From assembly GCF_007991495.1 (NCBI RefSeq), contig NZ_BJYL01000008.1:1-64000 (forward strand): a stretch of DNA of 64,000 nucleotides, read 5' to 3'. Position 1 is the first letter of the stretch; each line of letters opens with the position of its first letter. The DNA comes from Sporosarcina luteola. GTDB taxonomy: Bacteria; Bacillota; Bacilli; Bacillales_A; Planococcaceae. A program made the translations under genes and the position numbers. Below are positions 33,300 to 42,937 of the stretch, in pieces. Under the pieces are notes generated by a model. It was given only the letters and a program-made list of their open reading frames with translations. It ran no database searches and was not told where the DNA came from.

Positions 33300-33355
33300 G
33301 GTGTCTGTCACCCGTACAATTTCTATTACTTAGAATTGTACGGGTGGCAGGCACC
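33300..33355. repeat. GGTGCCTGCCACC-type palindromic repeat
   Basis: Arms of 22 bases at 33300-33321 and 33334-33355 (GGTGxCTGxCACCCGTACAATT) with two mismatches form a long hairpin between convergent genes. Same family as the copies at 13617, 34545 and 41252. Confidence 0.85.
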
Positions 33356-33363
33356 TGTTTATT

Positions 33364-34005
33364 TCACCATTCCTTATTCCAAATCGGGGAGAACCATTTC
33401 ACACCTCGGCGGTTCATCGGTAGGACCTTCATATCTGCAATTAGATGGCTGGCATACCCAGCAATTCCAGCGACGAGCAGACCATAGATCTCCCACTCCT
33501 GTTGTAATTGATTCAAAATGAAACCGTAAAAAACGAGTCCAAGTAGGGAGTGCGTGTAGGATCGGTGTGACAGAAATGATGCAATGACGATATAGCTTCC
33601 CGCCAATAAAATTCCAATGGATTGTTGCATGACGAATCCGAGCCACATCACCATGATTCCCGTTAGGGTTAACATTCTTCTTTGTGTAATGAAACGCGAT
33701 ATGATGAAAAATAGCAGACCGATTCCTCCATAGAGCAGGATGGAAGGCGTATAGCCTATTGTGAAATACTGATAGGTAATCGCCATTAAAATACCTATTC
33801 CAGCAAGATGCATCAACCAGCGACCGAGCTCTTTTGAAATAGTGATCCGGTTGCTTGCCACCCCGTTTGTATCCAAGTCGGGGACAAGCGCCGATACCCC
33901 TCCGACTAAAGAGGAGACTACGGCCGTGTATGGATCGGGTTGTACTTGATACCCCGCAATTGCCCCGACCGTAACTCCGATTATTGCATGTGAACTTCCT
34001 TTCAT
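33364..34005 (-). CDS. YdjM-type membrane-bound metal-dependent hydrolase
   Basis: The 213-residue protein shows the family pattern SSHAIIG near the N-terminus, VPDLDTN, HRSYTHSLLG and HLIADM, with four to five membrane helices in between. The His/Asp set suggests a metal-dependent active site at the membrane. YdjM of E. coli belongs to the same family and is LexA-regulated, but no LexA box is evident here. The ATG at 34005 follows GAGAGAGG. Substrate unknown. Confidence 0.85.
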   Translation of the reverse strand: MKGSSHAIIGVTVGAIAGYQVQPDPYTAVVSSLVGGVSALVPDLDTNGVASNRITISKELGRWLMHLAGIGILMAITYQYFTIGYTPSILLYGGIGLLFFIISRFITQRRMLTLTGIMVMWLGFVMQQSIGILLAGSYIVIASFLSHRSYTHSLLGLVFYGFILNQLQQEWEIYGLLVAGIAGYASHLIADMKVLPMNRRGVKWFSPIWNKEW

Positions 34006-34237
34006 CTGTAAACCTCTCTCGTTGTGTAATCTTTTCATTATCCCTTATTTAGAAGGGTGAAGGCAATGGGCTGATGTTAACACTTTTCAAAAGAATGCTA
34101 GTTAATAAATTGTGTGAGTTATCTTTAGTAGAGATTTTCCTAGGTATAGGTATCCGCATAAATAGTGAAAATTTAGTAGACTAATAGGTGGATTGTGTTA
34201 CAATTATTTACAAAAGATAGATATGGAGTGAATCGTC

Positions 34238-34501
34238 ATGAAAAAATGTTTTACGGGTCTTCTTGCGGTAGCGATTGCTTTACTAATGATTACTATACCA
34301 ATCAACTCAGCTGCTGCGGCGCCTGCTAAGTTCAAAAACTGTACAGAATTGAATAAAACGTATCCGGGTGGCGTCGCCAAAAATGCGAAAGTCCGGAATA
34401 AAGGCGGGAAAACGAAATATAAGCCCACGGTTTCAGCTGAACTTTACAAATTGCATACAGGGATGGATCGCGATAAAGATGGGATTGCGTGTGAACGTTA
34501 A
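34238..34501 (+). CDS. Secreted excalibur-domain protein
   Basis: The 87-residue product has a signal peptide (AVAIALLMITIPINSAAA) and then an excalibur calcium-binding domain: FKNCTELNKTYPGGVAK and the terminal DRDKDGIACE loop that coordinates calcium. Two Cys residues (NC and AC) probably form a disulfide. Such domains often accompany extracellular nucleases or occur alone. The gene has GGAGTG before its ATG and appears monocistronic, ending near a long palindrome. Confidence 0.88.
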   Translation: MKKCFTGLLAVAIALLMITIPINSAAAAPAKFKNCTELNKTYPGGVAKNAKVRNKGGKTKYKPTVSAELYKLHTGMDRDKDGIACER

Positions 34502-34544
34502 CTATTAGGACATTATTCGAATAATAAGCTTAAGCTGCTCAAAC

Positions 34545-34595
34545 AAGGTGCCTGCCACCCGAACAACTCAAAATTGTTCGGGTGGCAGGCACCTT
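34545..34595. repeat. GGTGCCTGCCACC-type palindromic repeat / terminator
   Basis: Perfect 22-base arms at 34545-34566 (AAGGTGCCTGCCACCCGAAC...) and 34574-34595 surround a seven-base loop, followed by TCTTTTTTTT. It can terminate the excalibur gene and stands at the 3' end of the convergent ATPase gene. Confidence 0.88.
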
Positions 34596-34611
34596 TCTTT
34601 TTTTTACTAGT

Positions 34612-36345
34612 TCACTGCGCTACCCAATGCCCTTCTGATACTTCGACTAATTGTGCGTTCTGTAGATTATAACGGTCCACTGTCGTGCTTTCTTCCGGTA
34701 TGTGTCGCTGTTTGTTTGCTTCCACGCGAGGGTCGGGAATAGGGATGGCGGAGAGCAAGGATTTTGTATATGGGTGCAAAGGGTTGTTGTATAGCTCCTC
34801 GCTTTCTGCGAGTTCGACGATTTTGCCGGCATACATGACAGCAACTCGGTCGCTAATATGTTTCACCATTGATAGGTCGTGGGCGATGAAAAGATAGGTG
34901 AGGCCGAGTCGATGCTGGAGGTCCTCAAGCAACTCGACGATTTGTGTTTGAATGGAAACGTCAAGTGCTGACAATGGTTCATCGCAGACGATAAAGTCCG
35001 GTTCGACTGCCAAGGCGCGGGCGATACCGATCCGTTGGCGCTGTCCACCTGAGAATTCATGTGGGTACCGTGTGGCGTGCTCCGGCTCGAGGCCGACCAT
35101 TTTGAGCAGCTCTTCCACTCTCTTTCTCCGCTCCGCTTTCGATTTGCTCAACTTATGAATATCGAGCGCCTGCCCGATAATATCTAACACTTTGAAGCGC
35201 GGATTCAAAGACGAATACGGATCTTGGAAAATCATTTGCATATGGCGTCGCATCGTTTTCATCTCTTTTGGAGAGAACCGGTTAATGGCCATTCCTCGGT
35301 AGAGAATGTCGCCTGCGGTTGGTTCATCAAGCCGCAAGATAGCGCGCCCTGTCGTCGATTTGCCCGATCCTGATTCGCCGACGAGTCCTAAAGTTTCACC
35401 CGGACGGATATGAAAACTTATATCATCGACCGCTTTCGTCAATTCGCCTTTTCCACTATCGAAATGTTGACGTAAAGAATCTACTTGAACGAGCGGAATC
35501 GTCGTATCCACACCCGCTTTAATATGTGGTAGTCGTTTCGGCTTCTTTTTTTCATCAAGCCGAGGCAATGCATTCAAAAGTTTTTTCGTATACGGATGCT
35601 TCGGATTCTTGAATATGTCTATTGTCGTTCCTGTTTCGACAACCTCCCCGTCTTTCATGACGACGACACGATCACACATACCCGCTACAACACCTAAATC
35701 ATGCGTAATTAGAATAATGGAGGTGTCAAATCGTTGCTGCATACTTTTCATTAAATCTAAAATCTGCGCTTGAATCGTCACGTCGAGTGCGGTTGTCGGC
35801 TCATCCGCAATGAGGAGTGAAGGCCTACATGCGAGAGCGATGGCAATCATCACCCGTTGGCGCATGCCTCCTGAAAATTCATGAGGATATTGGCTATACC
35901 TCTTTTCACTGTTTTTTATTCCAACGAGCGTTAGTAGCTCAATCGCTTCCTTTTTTGCTACATCCTTCGATAAACCCCTATGCTTCACTAGGCTTTCGGC
36001 AATTTGTTTTCCTACCTTGATAGTCGGGTTAAGGGACGTCATCGGGTCTTGGAAAATCATGCTGATCTCTTTTCCTCGAATGCTTTCCATTTCTTTTTCC
36101 GTTTTCAAAGCAAGGTTTTCCCCCTGGAATTCAATCATTCCTTGCTTCATATAAGAAGGAGGCGAAGGAAGAAGGCGCATGATGGAACGCGCTGTGACGC
36201 TCTTGCCGCTACCGGATTCCCCGACAATCCCAAGTGTTTCCCCTTTCTTCACTTCAAAACTTACGCCGCGTACTGCATTGAAATCCTTTTCTCTCTGTGC
36301 GAATGAAACATGTAAATCCGTTACACGCAACACTGTATTCGACAT
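34612..36345 (-). CDS. Fused dipeptide/oligopeptide ABC ATPase (DppD-DppF in one chain)
   Basis: The 577-residue protein contains two complete ABC ATPase domains. The first has GESGSGKS near residue 40, [12 protein letters not shown], and [13 protein letters not shown]. The second has GESGSGKS near residue 320, [14 protein letters not shown], and [13 protein letters not shown]. Each is followed by the oligopeptide-type C-terminal extension ([24 protein letters not shown]). Normally DppD and DppF are separate chains, as at 62173-64000. It is divergent from the permease genes by about 120 bases, with which it presumably assembles. Start at ATG 36345 after AGGGGGA. Confidence 0.93.
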   Translation of the reverse strand: MSNTVLRVTDLHVSFAQREKDFNAVRGVSFEVKKGETLGIVGESGSGKSVTARSIMRLLPSPPSYMKQGMIEFQGENLALKTEKEMESIRGKEISMIFQDPMTSLNPTIKVGKQIAESLVKHRGLSKDVAKKEAIELLTLVGIKNSEKRYSQYPHEFSGGMRQRVMIAIALACRPSLLIADEPTTALDVTIQAQILDLMKSMQQRFDTSIILITHDLGVVAGMCDRVVVMKDGEVVETGTTIDIFKNPKHPYTKKLLNALPRLDEKKKPKRLPHIKAGVDTTIPLVQVDSLRQHFDSGKGELTKAVDDISFHIRPGETLGLVGESGSGKSTTGRAILRLDEPTAGDILYRGMAINRFSPKEMKTMRRHMQMIFQDPYSSLNPRFKVLDIIGQALDIHKLSKSKAERRKRVEELLKMVGLEPEHATRYPHEFSGGQRQRIGIARALAVEPDFIVCDEPLSALDVSIQTQIVELLEDLQHRLGLTYLFIAHDLSMVKHISDRVAVMYAGKIVELAESEELYNNPLHPYTKSLLSAIPIPDPRVEANKQRHIPEESTTVDRYNLQNAQLVEVSEGHWVAQ

Positions 36346-36462
36346 GAAAAATCCCCCTATCAGCGTCAAATTGAAAATTCTTAAATTGACACTAACTTGA
36401 TGTTTGAATATAGTATAGTATACCGATAGGAATTATACAATATGGAAAGGAGGGAATAGTAG

Positions 36463-37884
36463 ATGAATTTTGGCGTTTCAGCCGTGCTCACGAGAACATT
36501 CGAAGAGGCGCAAAAGAGAGTGATGTATCGGTTTTTGCTATATGTGCTGGGGTTGCCTCTTCATCTAGTTGTCTATCTCATTTATTTATCGAAAAGAAAA
36601 GATCATACATACGAAGCAGCAATAGCAGCTGTCCAGCAGGAGTTGAAGACTGTCGGCGGTAAAAATAGCTGGCTTGAAGAGTATGAGGAGCAATTGCAAA
36701 GGAAATGGGAATTTTTCCAAGAGAAAAGAAGTAGGGAAGAGATTCATAGCGAGGCTGAACAATTGGCGGAGGTGCGTTTTCAGGAAGAGGTTGAGCGACG
36801 GACTGCTGAAAGACTTGCGCAGGATGGTTTTCGGAAAGAGACGTATTCGGCTTACTTCCAGTCTCTTCTGGAAAGCCCGATGTTCGTGATCGTTTCACTT
36901 TTGCCGGGCATTTTCATGTACGGTTTGCTGCTTTTGATTAGTAACCCGTTTTTGAAATATATTATGGAACGCCTTGTCCAGAGCGTGTTTGTCATAATCG
37001 GTGTAGGAACACTTGTTTTTACCATTCTTTATATTTCACCATTCGATCCGGCATCTAATATTCTGGGCGAATCGGCAACGCCGGAGCAGATTGTCGCATT
37101 CAATCAAATCCATAGGCTGGATCTGCCGTATTTACAGCAACTATGGAATGCGTTAAAAGGAATTGCGACGTTCGATCTCGGTTCTGCGTTTGCGGGAAAC
37201 GAGGATGTTGCTTCAAGCATTGCGAATAAATTCCCGATTACGCTTACGATCGCAATATTCTCTGTTTTAATGGCAATCGTCATCGCCATTCCGATCGGCA
37301 TTTTATCCGCGACACGTCCGAATTCGTTTTTGGATACGACGTTCATGTTCATAGCATTGATCGGTTTGTCGATTCCGAATTTCTGGCAAGGCCTTATCTT
37401 CATCCTGAATTTCTCGATCAAGCTCAATTGGCTTCCTGCTACTTATAGTCCGGGGAATGCCTTATCGATGATCATGCCTGTTATCGTACTTGGCACTGGG
37501 CTCACTGCGTCGATTGCAAGGATGATGCGGTCTTCATTACTCGAAATCATTCACGAGGATTACATCATTACGGCTCGTGCGAAAGGACTGACGAAAAGCC
37601 AAATGCTTTGGAAGCATGCGGTCGGAAATGCAATGATTCCGGTTATTACCGTCATTGGACTGATGTTCGGCGGCATGCTTGGCGGAGCTGCAGTGACGGA
37701 GAAAGTGTTCAATATTAAAGGGATTGGGAGTTATATCGTGGATAAGCAATTCATCCCCGACATCCCGGCTATCATGGGCGGAGTCGTCTATATTGCCATT
37801 ACCATTTCTCTCGTAAATTTATTGATCGATATTTTATACGCATTTCTTGACCCGCGTATCCGTTCAAAGATGAAACAATCATAA
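36463..37884 (+). CDS. OppB/DppB-type permease with coiled-coil N-terminal extension
   Basis: The 473-residue protein has a canonical peptide-importer permease in residues ~165-473 (YIMERLVQSVFVIIGVGTLVF, GSAFAGNEDV, EAA-type loop ARAKGLTKSQMLWKHAVGNA). Before it is an extra ~165 residues: one membrane helix near 23-43, a charged coiled-coil region around 55-135 (EQLQRKWEFFQEKRSREE), and another helix near 145-165. Ordinary OppB proteins are about 310 residues, compare 313 residues at 61204-62145. The extension would put a coiled coil between two extra helices, likely in the cytoplasm. Its role is unknown. Confidence 0.9.
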   Translation: MNFGVSAVLTRTFEEAQKRVMYRFLLYVLGLPLHLVVYLIYLSKRKDHTYEAAIAAVQQELKTVGGKNSWLEEYEEQLQRKWEFFQEKRSREEIHSEAEQLAEVRFQEEVERRTAERLAQDGFRKETYSAYFQSLLESPMFVIVSLLPGIFMYGLLLLISNPFLKYIMERLVQSVFVIIGVGTLVFTILYISPFDPASNILGESATPEQIVAFNQIHRLDLPYLQQLWNALKGIATFDLGSAFAGNEDVASSIANKFPITLTIAIFSVLMAIVIAIPIGILSATRPNSFLDTTFMFIALIGLSIPNFWQGLIFILNFSIKLNWLPATYSPGNALSMIMPVIVLGTGLTASIARMMRSSLLEIIHEDYIITARAKGLTKSQMLWKHAVGNAMIPVITVIGLMFGGMLGGAAVTEKVFNIKGIGSYIVDKQFIPDIPAIMGGVVYIAITISLVNLLIDILYAFLDPRIRSKMKQS

Positions 37885-37897
37885 AGCAGGTGAAAAG

Positions 37898-39394
37898 ATG
37901 GAAGATAAGCTGAACAATCGACACGCATTGGTTTTATCAAAAGAATACCCGCAAGCGAATTTCACATGGATCATCTCGCTAATTATTTCGATGGTTTTTC
38001 TCGTGAACAGTTACTCGTTCAAAACCGGGGAAATGAATACGTTTGTGTTTGCTATATTTATCGCCTATTTGGCTACGACTTTCTTGCAGCTTTTCATTAC
38101 GCGGAAGATGAAGAGGGATCTGCTGGACACTGGCGCGATTCAAAAAAAGGCCCGGCGGCTCGGCTATATACAGCTAATTAGTTTAGTGACCGGCAATATT
38201 TTTGCCGCAGCTTTCGCGTTCAATCTGATTAATGAACGAAAGACGCCGGAATACACTTTTGCCGTGTATATGTTTTTGACACAACTATTTGTCATCGCGA
38301 TTTCAGCAATGAATATTTTCAAACCGTATGTAACGGACACATTTCCTTTAGCGATGGTCGTTTTGCTAATCTTTGCAGCCTTTCATGTAGCTGTTTTGAT
38401 CATTGTAGCGAAGATGGTGGGAGATGTTAAAGCTCCGCGATCAATGGCAATTGTTGCAATCCTCGTCCTTCTCACTGCATTGACAGGTAATCTGTTTGCA
38501 CTGTTGTTGGGGTGGAGCTTGTTGTTGAAATCAATGAGCAATGACCGGTCGCGCATCATGAAATGGAATGTCATGTGGGAGAAGATTACCCGTAATTCAA
38601 CGGCTACTTTAGGAATGTTTTTCATTATTCTCATGCTGACAATTTCAGTCGTGAGCCGATTCACATTCGATTATGCGCTTGCGGTTGAAAATGACTACAG
38701 CCATATTTTACAGCCACCGAGCTTGGCTTACCCGTTCGGCACGGATAATTTCGGGCGTGATGTGTTTTCCAGGATTATTTTCGGGGCAAGGATTTCACTG
38801 CTCGTTGGCTTTGCGTCTACAGCCATTCCGGTCATTATCGGCGGATTCCTTGGCGGGATTGCGGGCTATTACAGCACTCGGACGGATAATGTGATTATGC
38901 GGCTGCTTGATGTGCTGTATGCGATTCCAGGGATTCTGCTGGCAATAGCAATTATTGCTGCATTCGGTGCGAATACGACGAACTTGATCATTGCGTTAAG
39001 TGTTGGAGCGATCCCGACATATGCACGGACGATGCGGGCGAATGTGTTGATGGTATCGAACTACGATTTCGTCGATTCCGCCCGTGCGCTCGGTACGTCA
39101 GATATGTCGATCATTTTTAAACAGGTCGTACCGAATTCATTAGCACCGATGATCGTCAAATCGACATTGACGATTGGTGGGGCAGTCATAGCGACAAGCA
39201 GTCTTAGCTATTTAGGGCTTGGCGTGGAACCGCATATTCCGGAATGGGGGAATATACTGCGCGTCGGAAGTACGTATTTAGAATCCCATTCGTATTTGGC
39301 AATTTTTCCGGGACTCGCGATCATCTTACTCGTCCTTTCTTTCAACTTTTTAGGGGATGGGCTAAGGGATGCACTGGACCCGCGGCTTGATTGA
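37898..39394 (+). CDS. OppC/DppC-type permease with extra membrane domain
   Basis: The 498-residue protein has a standard peptide-importer permease at its C-terminus (PFGTDNFGRDVFSRIIFGARISL, ARALGTSDMSIIFKQVVPNSL, FNFLGDGLRDALDPRLD). The first ~215 residues contain about six additional membrane helices, absent from normal OppC proteins of about 300 residues (compare 60294-61187). It follows the OppB-type gene by 13 bases. Both permeases of this system are enlarged, suggesting the additions interact with each other or with the unusual binding protein. Confidence 0.9.
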   Translation: MEDKLNNRHALVLSKEYPQANFTWIISLIISMVFLVNSYSFKTGEMNTFVFAIFIAYLATTFLQLFITRKMKRDLLDTGAIQKKARRLGYIQLISLVTGNIFAAAFAFNLINERKTPEYTFAVYMFLTQLFVIAISAMNIFKPYVTDTFPLAMVVLLIFAAFHVAVLIIVAKMVGDVKAPRSMAIVAILVLLTALTGNLFALLLGWSLLLKSMSNDRSRIMKWNVMWEKITRNSTATLGMFFIILMLTISVVSRFTFDYALAVENDYSHILQPPSLAYPFGTDNFGRDVFSRIIFGARISLLVGFASTAIPVIIGGFLGGIAGYYSTRTDNVIMRLLDVLYAIPGILLAIAIIAAFGANTTNLIIALSVGAIPTYARTMRANVLMVSNYDFVDSARALGTSDMSIIFKQVVPNSLAPMIVKSTLTIGGAVIATSSLSYLGLGVEPHIPEWGNILRVGSTYLESHSYLAIFPGLAIILLVLSFNFLGDGLRDALDPRLD

Positions 39395-39431
39395 CGGTTG
39401 AATAAATAACTTGAGAATAGGGGAATTGATG

Positions 39432-41234
39432 ATGGGGAAAAAATTACTGACCATTATGCTTGCACTTGTAGTTGTGTTGGCGGGCTGTGTGAAAACGAAA
39501 TCGGATGTATCCGGTGAGAAAGATAGTGGAGACACTAAAGGCAGCGGCGGTTCAGGCAAAGTGACAATTGAACTGCTTGGAACAAGTGCTGGCGAGGATG
39601 ATATGAACATCGTTCGTGACCAGCTAATTAAAAATGGTTTTGACGTAAAATTGAACATCCAACCGGATTATGGCAGCTTCAAGGCGCAACGTGATGCAGG
39701 CAATTTTGACATTGCATTATCAAGCTGGACGACTGTAACGGGGAATCCGGATTACGCGGTCCGCTCACTCTTCAAATCAGACGGTGACAACAGTGATATT
39801 AACGATTCAGAAGTGGATGCATTGATTGAGAAAGCAAGCACTGAAACGCCAGATGAATATAAAGAGACGTATAAACAGCTTGAACAGCGGATTGTTGGAG
39901 AGAAAGCATATATTGCGCCATTGTATATTTCATTCAAAGCGCAAGGTGTTAATAAAGATGTGTTGAACCCGGATACGGTCCGTCTTGCGAAATCACGGGC
40001 AATCGCATGGGAAACGATTGATTTCAATGATGCATCGAAGCGTGATACGGATGCGTTGATCACCCAGCAGGCAATCGGTTCGTTGACGTCACTTGATCCG
40101 ATCAAAGGGAATGACGGCTCGATCAATACGTTGAACACGAATATGTATGTGCGCCTTGTCAATTTAACGGATGACGATCAAGTCGTTTCCGATGGTTCGC
40201 TTTCATATAATTATGCGATTGGCGACGGGAATTCGGATTATTACTTCTTACTCCGTGACGACATCAATTTTGCAGCAGTGGCGGATGGAAAGGCAGTGGA
40301 TACAGGAGAGCGGGTTGGGGCGGATGACGTCGTCTTTTCATTGAACCGCGCGAAAAACAAAGACGCTGTGCCAGATCACCGTACTTACAGCTTGCATGAG
40401 AGTATAAAGGACGTTGAGATTGTGACGGACATTGCGGAGCTGCAAGATGCGAAACAATCAGGCGTAGAAGGATCAGTTCTCGAGGCACTTGAACTAGGGC
40501 TTGAGACAGACATTACAGAACTTGTTGGAGAAAAGACAGCTGCGGACAGCAATGCAGGAAAATATCAAGTCATCAAAGTGACGACGAATGAGCCATTCCC
40601 GCAAGTGCTAAACTATTTGGCGCACCAATCAGCAGGAATCGTTTCGAAAAAGCAAGTTGGAAGCATCAACACATATGACGTGGCAGCTTTTGATGTCAAT
40701 AAAGACATTCCATACGGCGATCAACGCACAGTAACTGAAGGCGCTACGTATAAGAATCATTTATATGCGAGCGGCCCGTATATCCTCGTGCAGAAGAACG
40801 ATTACCAAGCCGACTTTGCGAAGAACCCTGCTTATCGGGCGGACAGTGAATTTGAACCAAAAATCTCTAATGTAACAGTCCGTTTTATTGAAGACTCGGA
40901 CAGTGCATTATCAGCTTTGCGCAACGGTGAAATCCATCTGTTCAACGGTGTGCCGGAAACGAAATATGAGTTGGTTGAAAATGATGACAAACTTGTCTTG
41001 CAAAAGAACGACAGCAATGCCGTCACGTACTTGCTATTTAATGCAGTCGACCGTGAAGTTGCGAAAAATGAAAACTTACGGAAAGCGGTACTTTACTCCA
41101 TCAATCAGGATGAGTTCCGCAACTTCTACCATGGGAATAAAAAGAAAGCTTATTCGACGGTAAGTCCATTAGTTGAAACAGGTAACGAGTTGATCGCCGA
41201 CCCGGCGAAAGTGAAAGAGTATATAGCGGAATAA
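39432..41234 (+). CDS. Circularly permuted family-5 solute-binding lipoprotein
   Basis: The 600-residue lipoprotein (LAGC, Cys19) contains the parts of an OppA/DppA-type binding protein in swapped order. Residues ~43-200 match the C-terminal part of the conventional protein at 58311-59942: YGSFKAQRDAGNFDIALSSW versus FGAYLEKTANGEHDMFILGW, then NPDYAVRSLFKS versus DADYGMYALFHS. Residues ~205-600 then match its N-terminal and central parts (IGSLTSLDP versus SDASSLDP, GADDVVFSLNRA versus TADAVKANLERI). The chain ends with RKAVLYSINQDEF and VKEYIAE, where a normal protein continues. A Gly/Ser/Asp-rich linker follows the lipobox. ATG 39432 is chosen on spacing; 39429 is equivalent. Confidence 0.88.
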   Translation: MGKKLLTIMLALVVVLAGCVKTKSDVSGEKDSGDTKGSGGSGKVTIELLGTSAGEDDMNIVRDQLIKNGFDVKLNIQPDYGSFKAQRDAGNFDIALSSWTTVTGNPDYAVRSLFKSDGDNSDINDSEVDALIEKASTETPDEYKETYKQLEQRIVGEKAYIAPLYISFKAQGVNKDVLNPDTVRLAKSRAIAWETIDFNDASKRDTDALITQQAIGSLTSLDPIKGNDGSINTLNTNMYVRLVNLTDDDQVVSDGSLSYNYAIGDGNSDYYFLLRDDINFAAVADGKAVDTGERVGADDVVFSLNRAKNKDAVPDHRTYSLHESIKDVEIVTDIAELQDAKQSGVEGSVLEALELGLETDITELVGEKTAADSNAGKYQVIKVTTNEPFPQVLNYLAHQSAGIVSKKQVGSINTYDVAAFDVNKDIPYGDQRTVTEGATYKNHLYASGPYILVQKNDYQADFAKNPAYRADSEFEPKISNVTVRFIEDSDSALSALRNGEIHLFNGVPETKYELVENDDKLVLQKNDSNAVTYLLFNAVDREVAKNENLRKAVLYSINQDEFRNFYHGNKKKAYSTVSPLVETGNELIADPAKVKEYIAE

Positions 41235-41251
41235 CATAAACAAAAATTTAT

Positions 41252-41298
41252 GGTGCCTGCCACCCGAACAATTCTGAATTGTTCGGGTGGCAGGCACC
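41252..41298. repeat. GGTGCCTGCCACC-type palindromic repeat / terminator
   Basis: Perfect 22-base arms at 41252-41273 and 41277-41298 with almost no loop, followed by GATTTTTTAAAA. It lies 17 bases after the permuted binding-protein gene and probably terminates that operon. Confidence 0.9.
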
Positions 41299-41458
41299 GA
41301 TTTTTTAAAAAAGCATGGCTTTGCTGAGATAAAAGGCGTACTATAAGGATGGAGCTACGCGGCAACGATACATAGAAGGCGAAACGGTAAAGAACCGCGG
41401 TTGTTGCGTTACCGAATTTAAGCCTGATTAGTAATATAGAGCAGAAAGGAATAGGACA

Positions 41459-42895
41459 ATGAACGTATTATCTGGAAGAATCGAGAAAGATTTCTTAGGG
41501 GAAAAAGAAGTTCCTGATCATGTGTATTATGGCATTCAAACGATGCGAGCAACTGAAAACTTTCCAATCACGAAAGAACGCATGCATCCGGGATTGATTC
41601 GCGCGATTGGAATTGTGAAAAAGGCTGCGGCTATTTCGAATTACCTCGTCAATGATCTGCCGAAAGAAGTAGGTATGGCAATCGTTGAGGCTTCAGACGA
41701 AGTCATCTCAGGAAAATTGAACGATCATTTCATCGTCGATCCGATTCAAGGGGGAGCGGGAACTTCATTCAACATGAATGCGAATGAAGTCATTGCGAAC
41801 CGTGCGCTTGAGATTTTGGGACATGCAAAAGGCGATTATTCTAAAATTAGTCCGAATAACCACGTAAATATGTCCCAATCGACAAATGATGCCTTCCCGA
41901 CAGCCATCAAGATTGCTACACTTCAACTCGTTAACGAACTATTGGAAACGATGGAGCAGTTTGTCAATGAATTGAAGGCGAAGGAGCAGGAATTCGATAG
42001 TGTCATCAAAATGGGAAGAACCCACTTGCAAGACGCTGTTCCAATCAGATTGGGACAAGAATTCGGTGCTTACCGGAGTGTCATTCAACGCGACATCGAA
42101 CGGGTCGCTCGGACAAAAATACATCTTTCTGAAGTCAATATGGGTGCGACGGCAATCGGAACAGGCCTGAATGCGAATGCCGAATACATCGAAAACGTTG
42201 CGGAGCAGCTTCGCACGTTCAGTGAATTGCCATTAAAAACCGCTGGCAATTTAATCGATTCGACACAAAATACTGATGCATATACCGAATTGTCTTCAAC
42301 CTTGAAAATTTCCATGATCAATCTGTCTAAAATGGCTAATGATCTACGGCTTATGGCGTCTGGTCCTAGAGCGGGTCTAAGTGAAATTAATCTTCCATTA
42401 AGACAGCCCGGTTCATCAATCATGCCCGGGAAAGTGAATCCGGTCATGGCGGAAGTGATGAATCAAATCGCATTCCAAGTTATCGGTAACGACCATACTA
42501 TCAGTCTTGCTTCGGAAGCGGGCCAATTTGAATTGAACGTCATGGAACCGGTACTTGTTTATAATTTATTGCAGTCATTAACAATCATGAAAAACGGCAT
42601 TCAAGTATTCCGTGAATACTGCATTAGCGGCATCACAGCGAATACGGAACAAATGCGTGAGTATGTCGAAAAAAGCATCGGTACATTGACGGCACTCAGC
42701 CCATACATCGGCTACGAAATGTCATCGAAAATCGCCCGCGAATCATTCGAGACCGGCGAACCGATTAAAGATTTATGCCTTCATTACAAAGTACTGACCA
42801 ATGATGAACTTGATACATTATTGAATCCGTATCAAATGACGGAATTGAAGAAAGTAGAAAAAGAAGAAAGCAAAGCTACTCAGACAATATCTTAA
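41459..42895 (+). CDS. aspA: Aspartate ammonia-lyase (aspartase)
   Basis: The 478-residue enzyme belongs to the aspartase/fumarase superfamily, with the signature GSSIMPGKVNP near residue 318 that carries the catalytic Ser. It also has the substrate motifs GAGTSFNMNANEV, NMSQSTNDAFPTA and GRTHLQDAVP. It interconverts aspartate with fumarate and ammonia. NMNANEVIANRALE and TGLNAN favour aspartase over fumarase. The start has AAAGGAATAGG upstream. No ansA/asparaginase gene is adjacent, and it is followed by its own terminator. The 160-base leader upstream contains no riboswitch I can name. Confidence 0.93.
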   Translation: MNVLSGRIEKDFLGEKEVPDHVYYGIQTMRATENFPITKERMHPGLIRAIGIVKKAAAISNYLVNDLPKEVGMAIVEASDEVISGKLNDHFIVDPIQGGAGTSFNMNANEVIANRALEILGHAKGDYSKISPNNHVNMSQSTNDAFPTAIKIATLQLVNELLETMEQFVNELKAKEQEFDSVIKMGRTHLQDAVPIRLGQEFGAYRSVIQRDIERVARTKIHLSEVNMGATAIGTGLNANAEYIENVAEQLRTFSELPLKTAGNLIDSTQNTDAYTELSSTLKISMINLSKMANDLRLMASGPRAGLSEINLPLRQPGSSIMPGKVNPVMAEVMNQIAFQVIGNDHTISLASEAGQFELNVMEPVLVYNLLQSLTIMKNGIQVFREYCISGITANTEQMREYVEKSIGTLTALSPYIGYEMSSKIARESFETGEPIKDLCLHYKVLTNDELDTLLNPYQMTELKKVEKEESKATQTIS

Positions 42896-42902
42896 TAGAC
42901 GG

Positions 42903-42937
42903 AAAGCCAATCACATTCGATTGGCTTTTTTCTTTTT
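42903..42937 (+). terminator. Terminator after aspA
   Basis: Ten-base arms AAAGCCAATC and GATTGGCTTT with a six-base loop and a long T-run. Confidence 0.9.

Noticed and set aside
41300-41458. Riboswitch in the aspA leader
   Set aside because: The GC-rich pieces (CGCGGCAACG, CCGCGGTTGTTGCG) can pair, but no known aptamer consensus or terminator switch was recognised.
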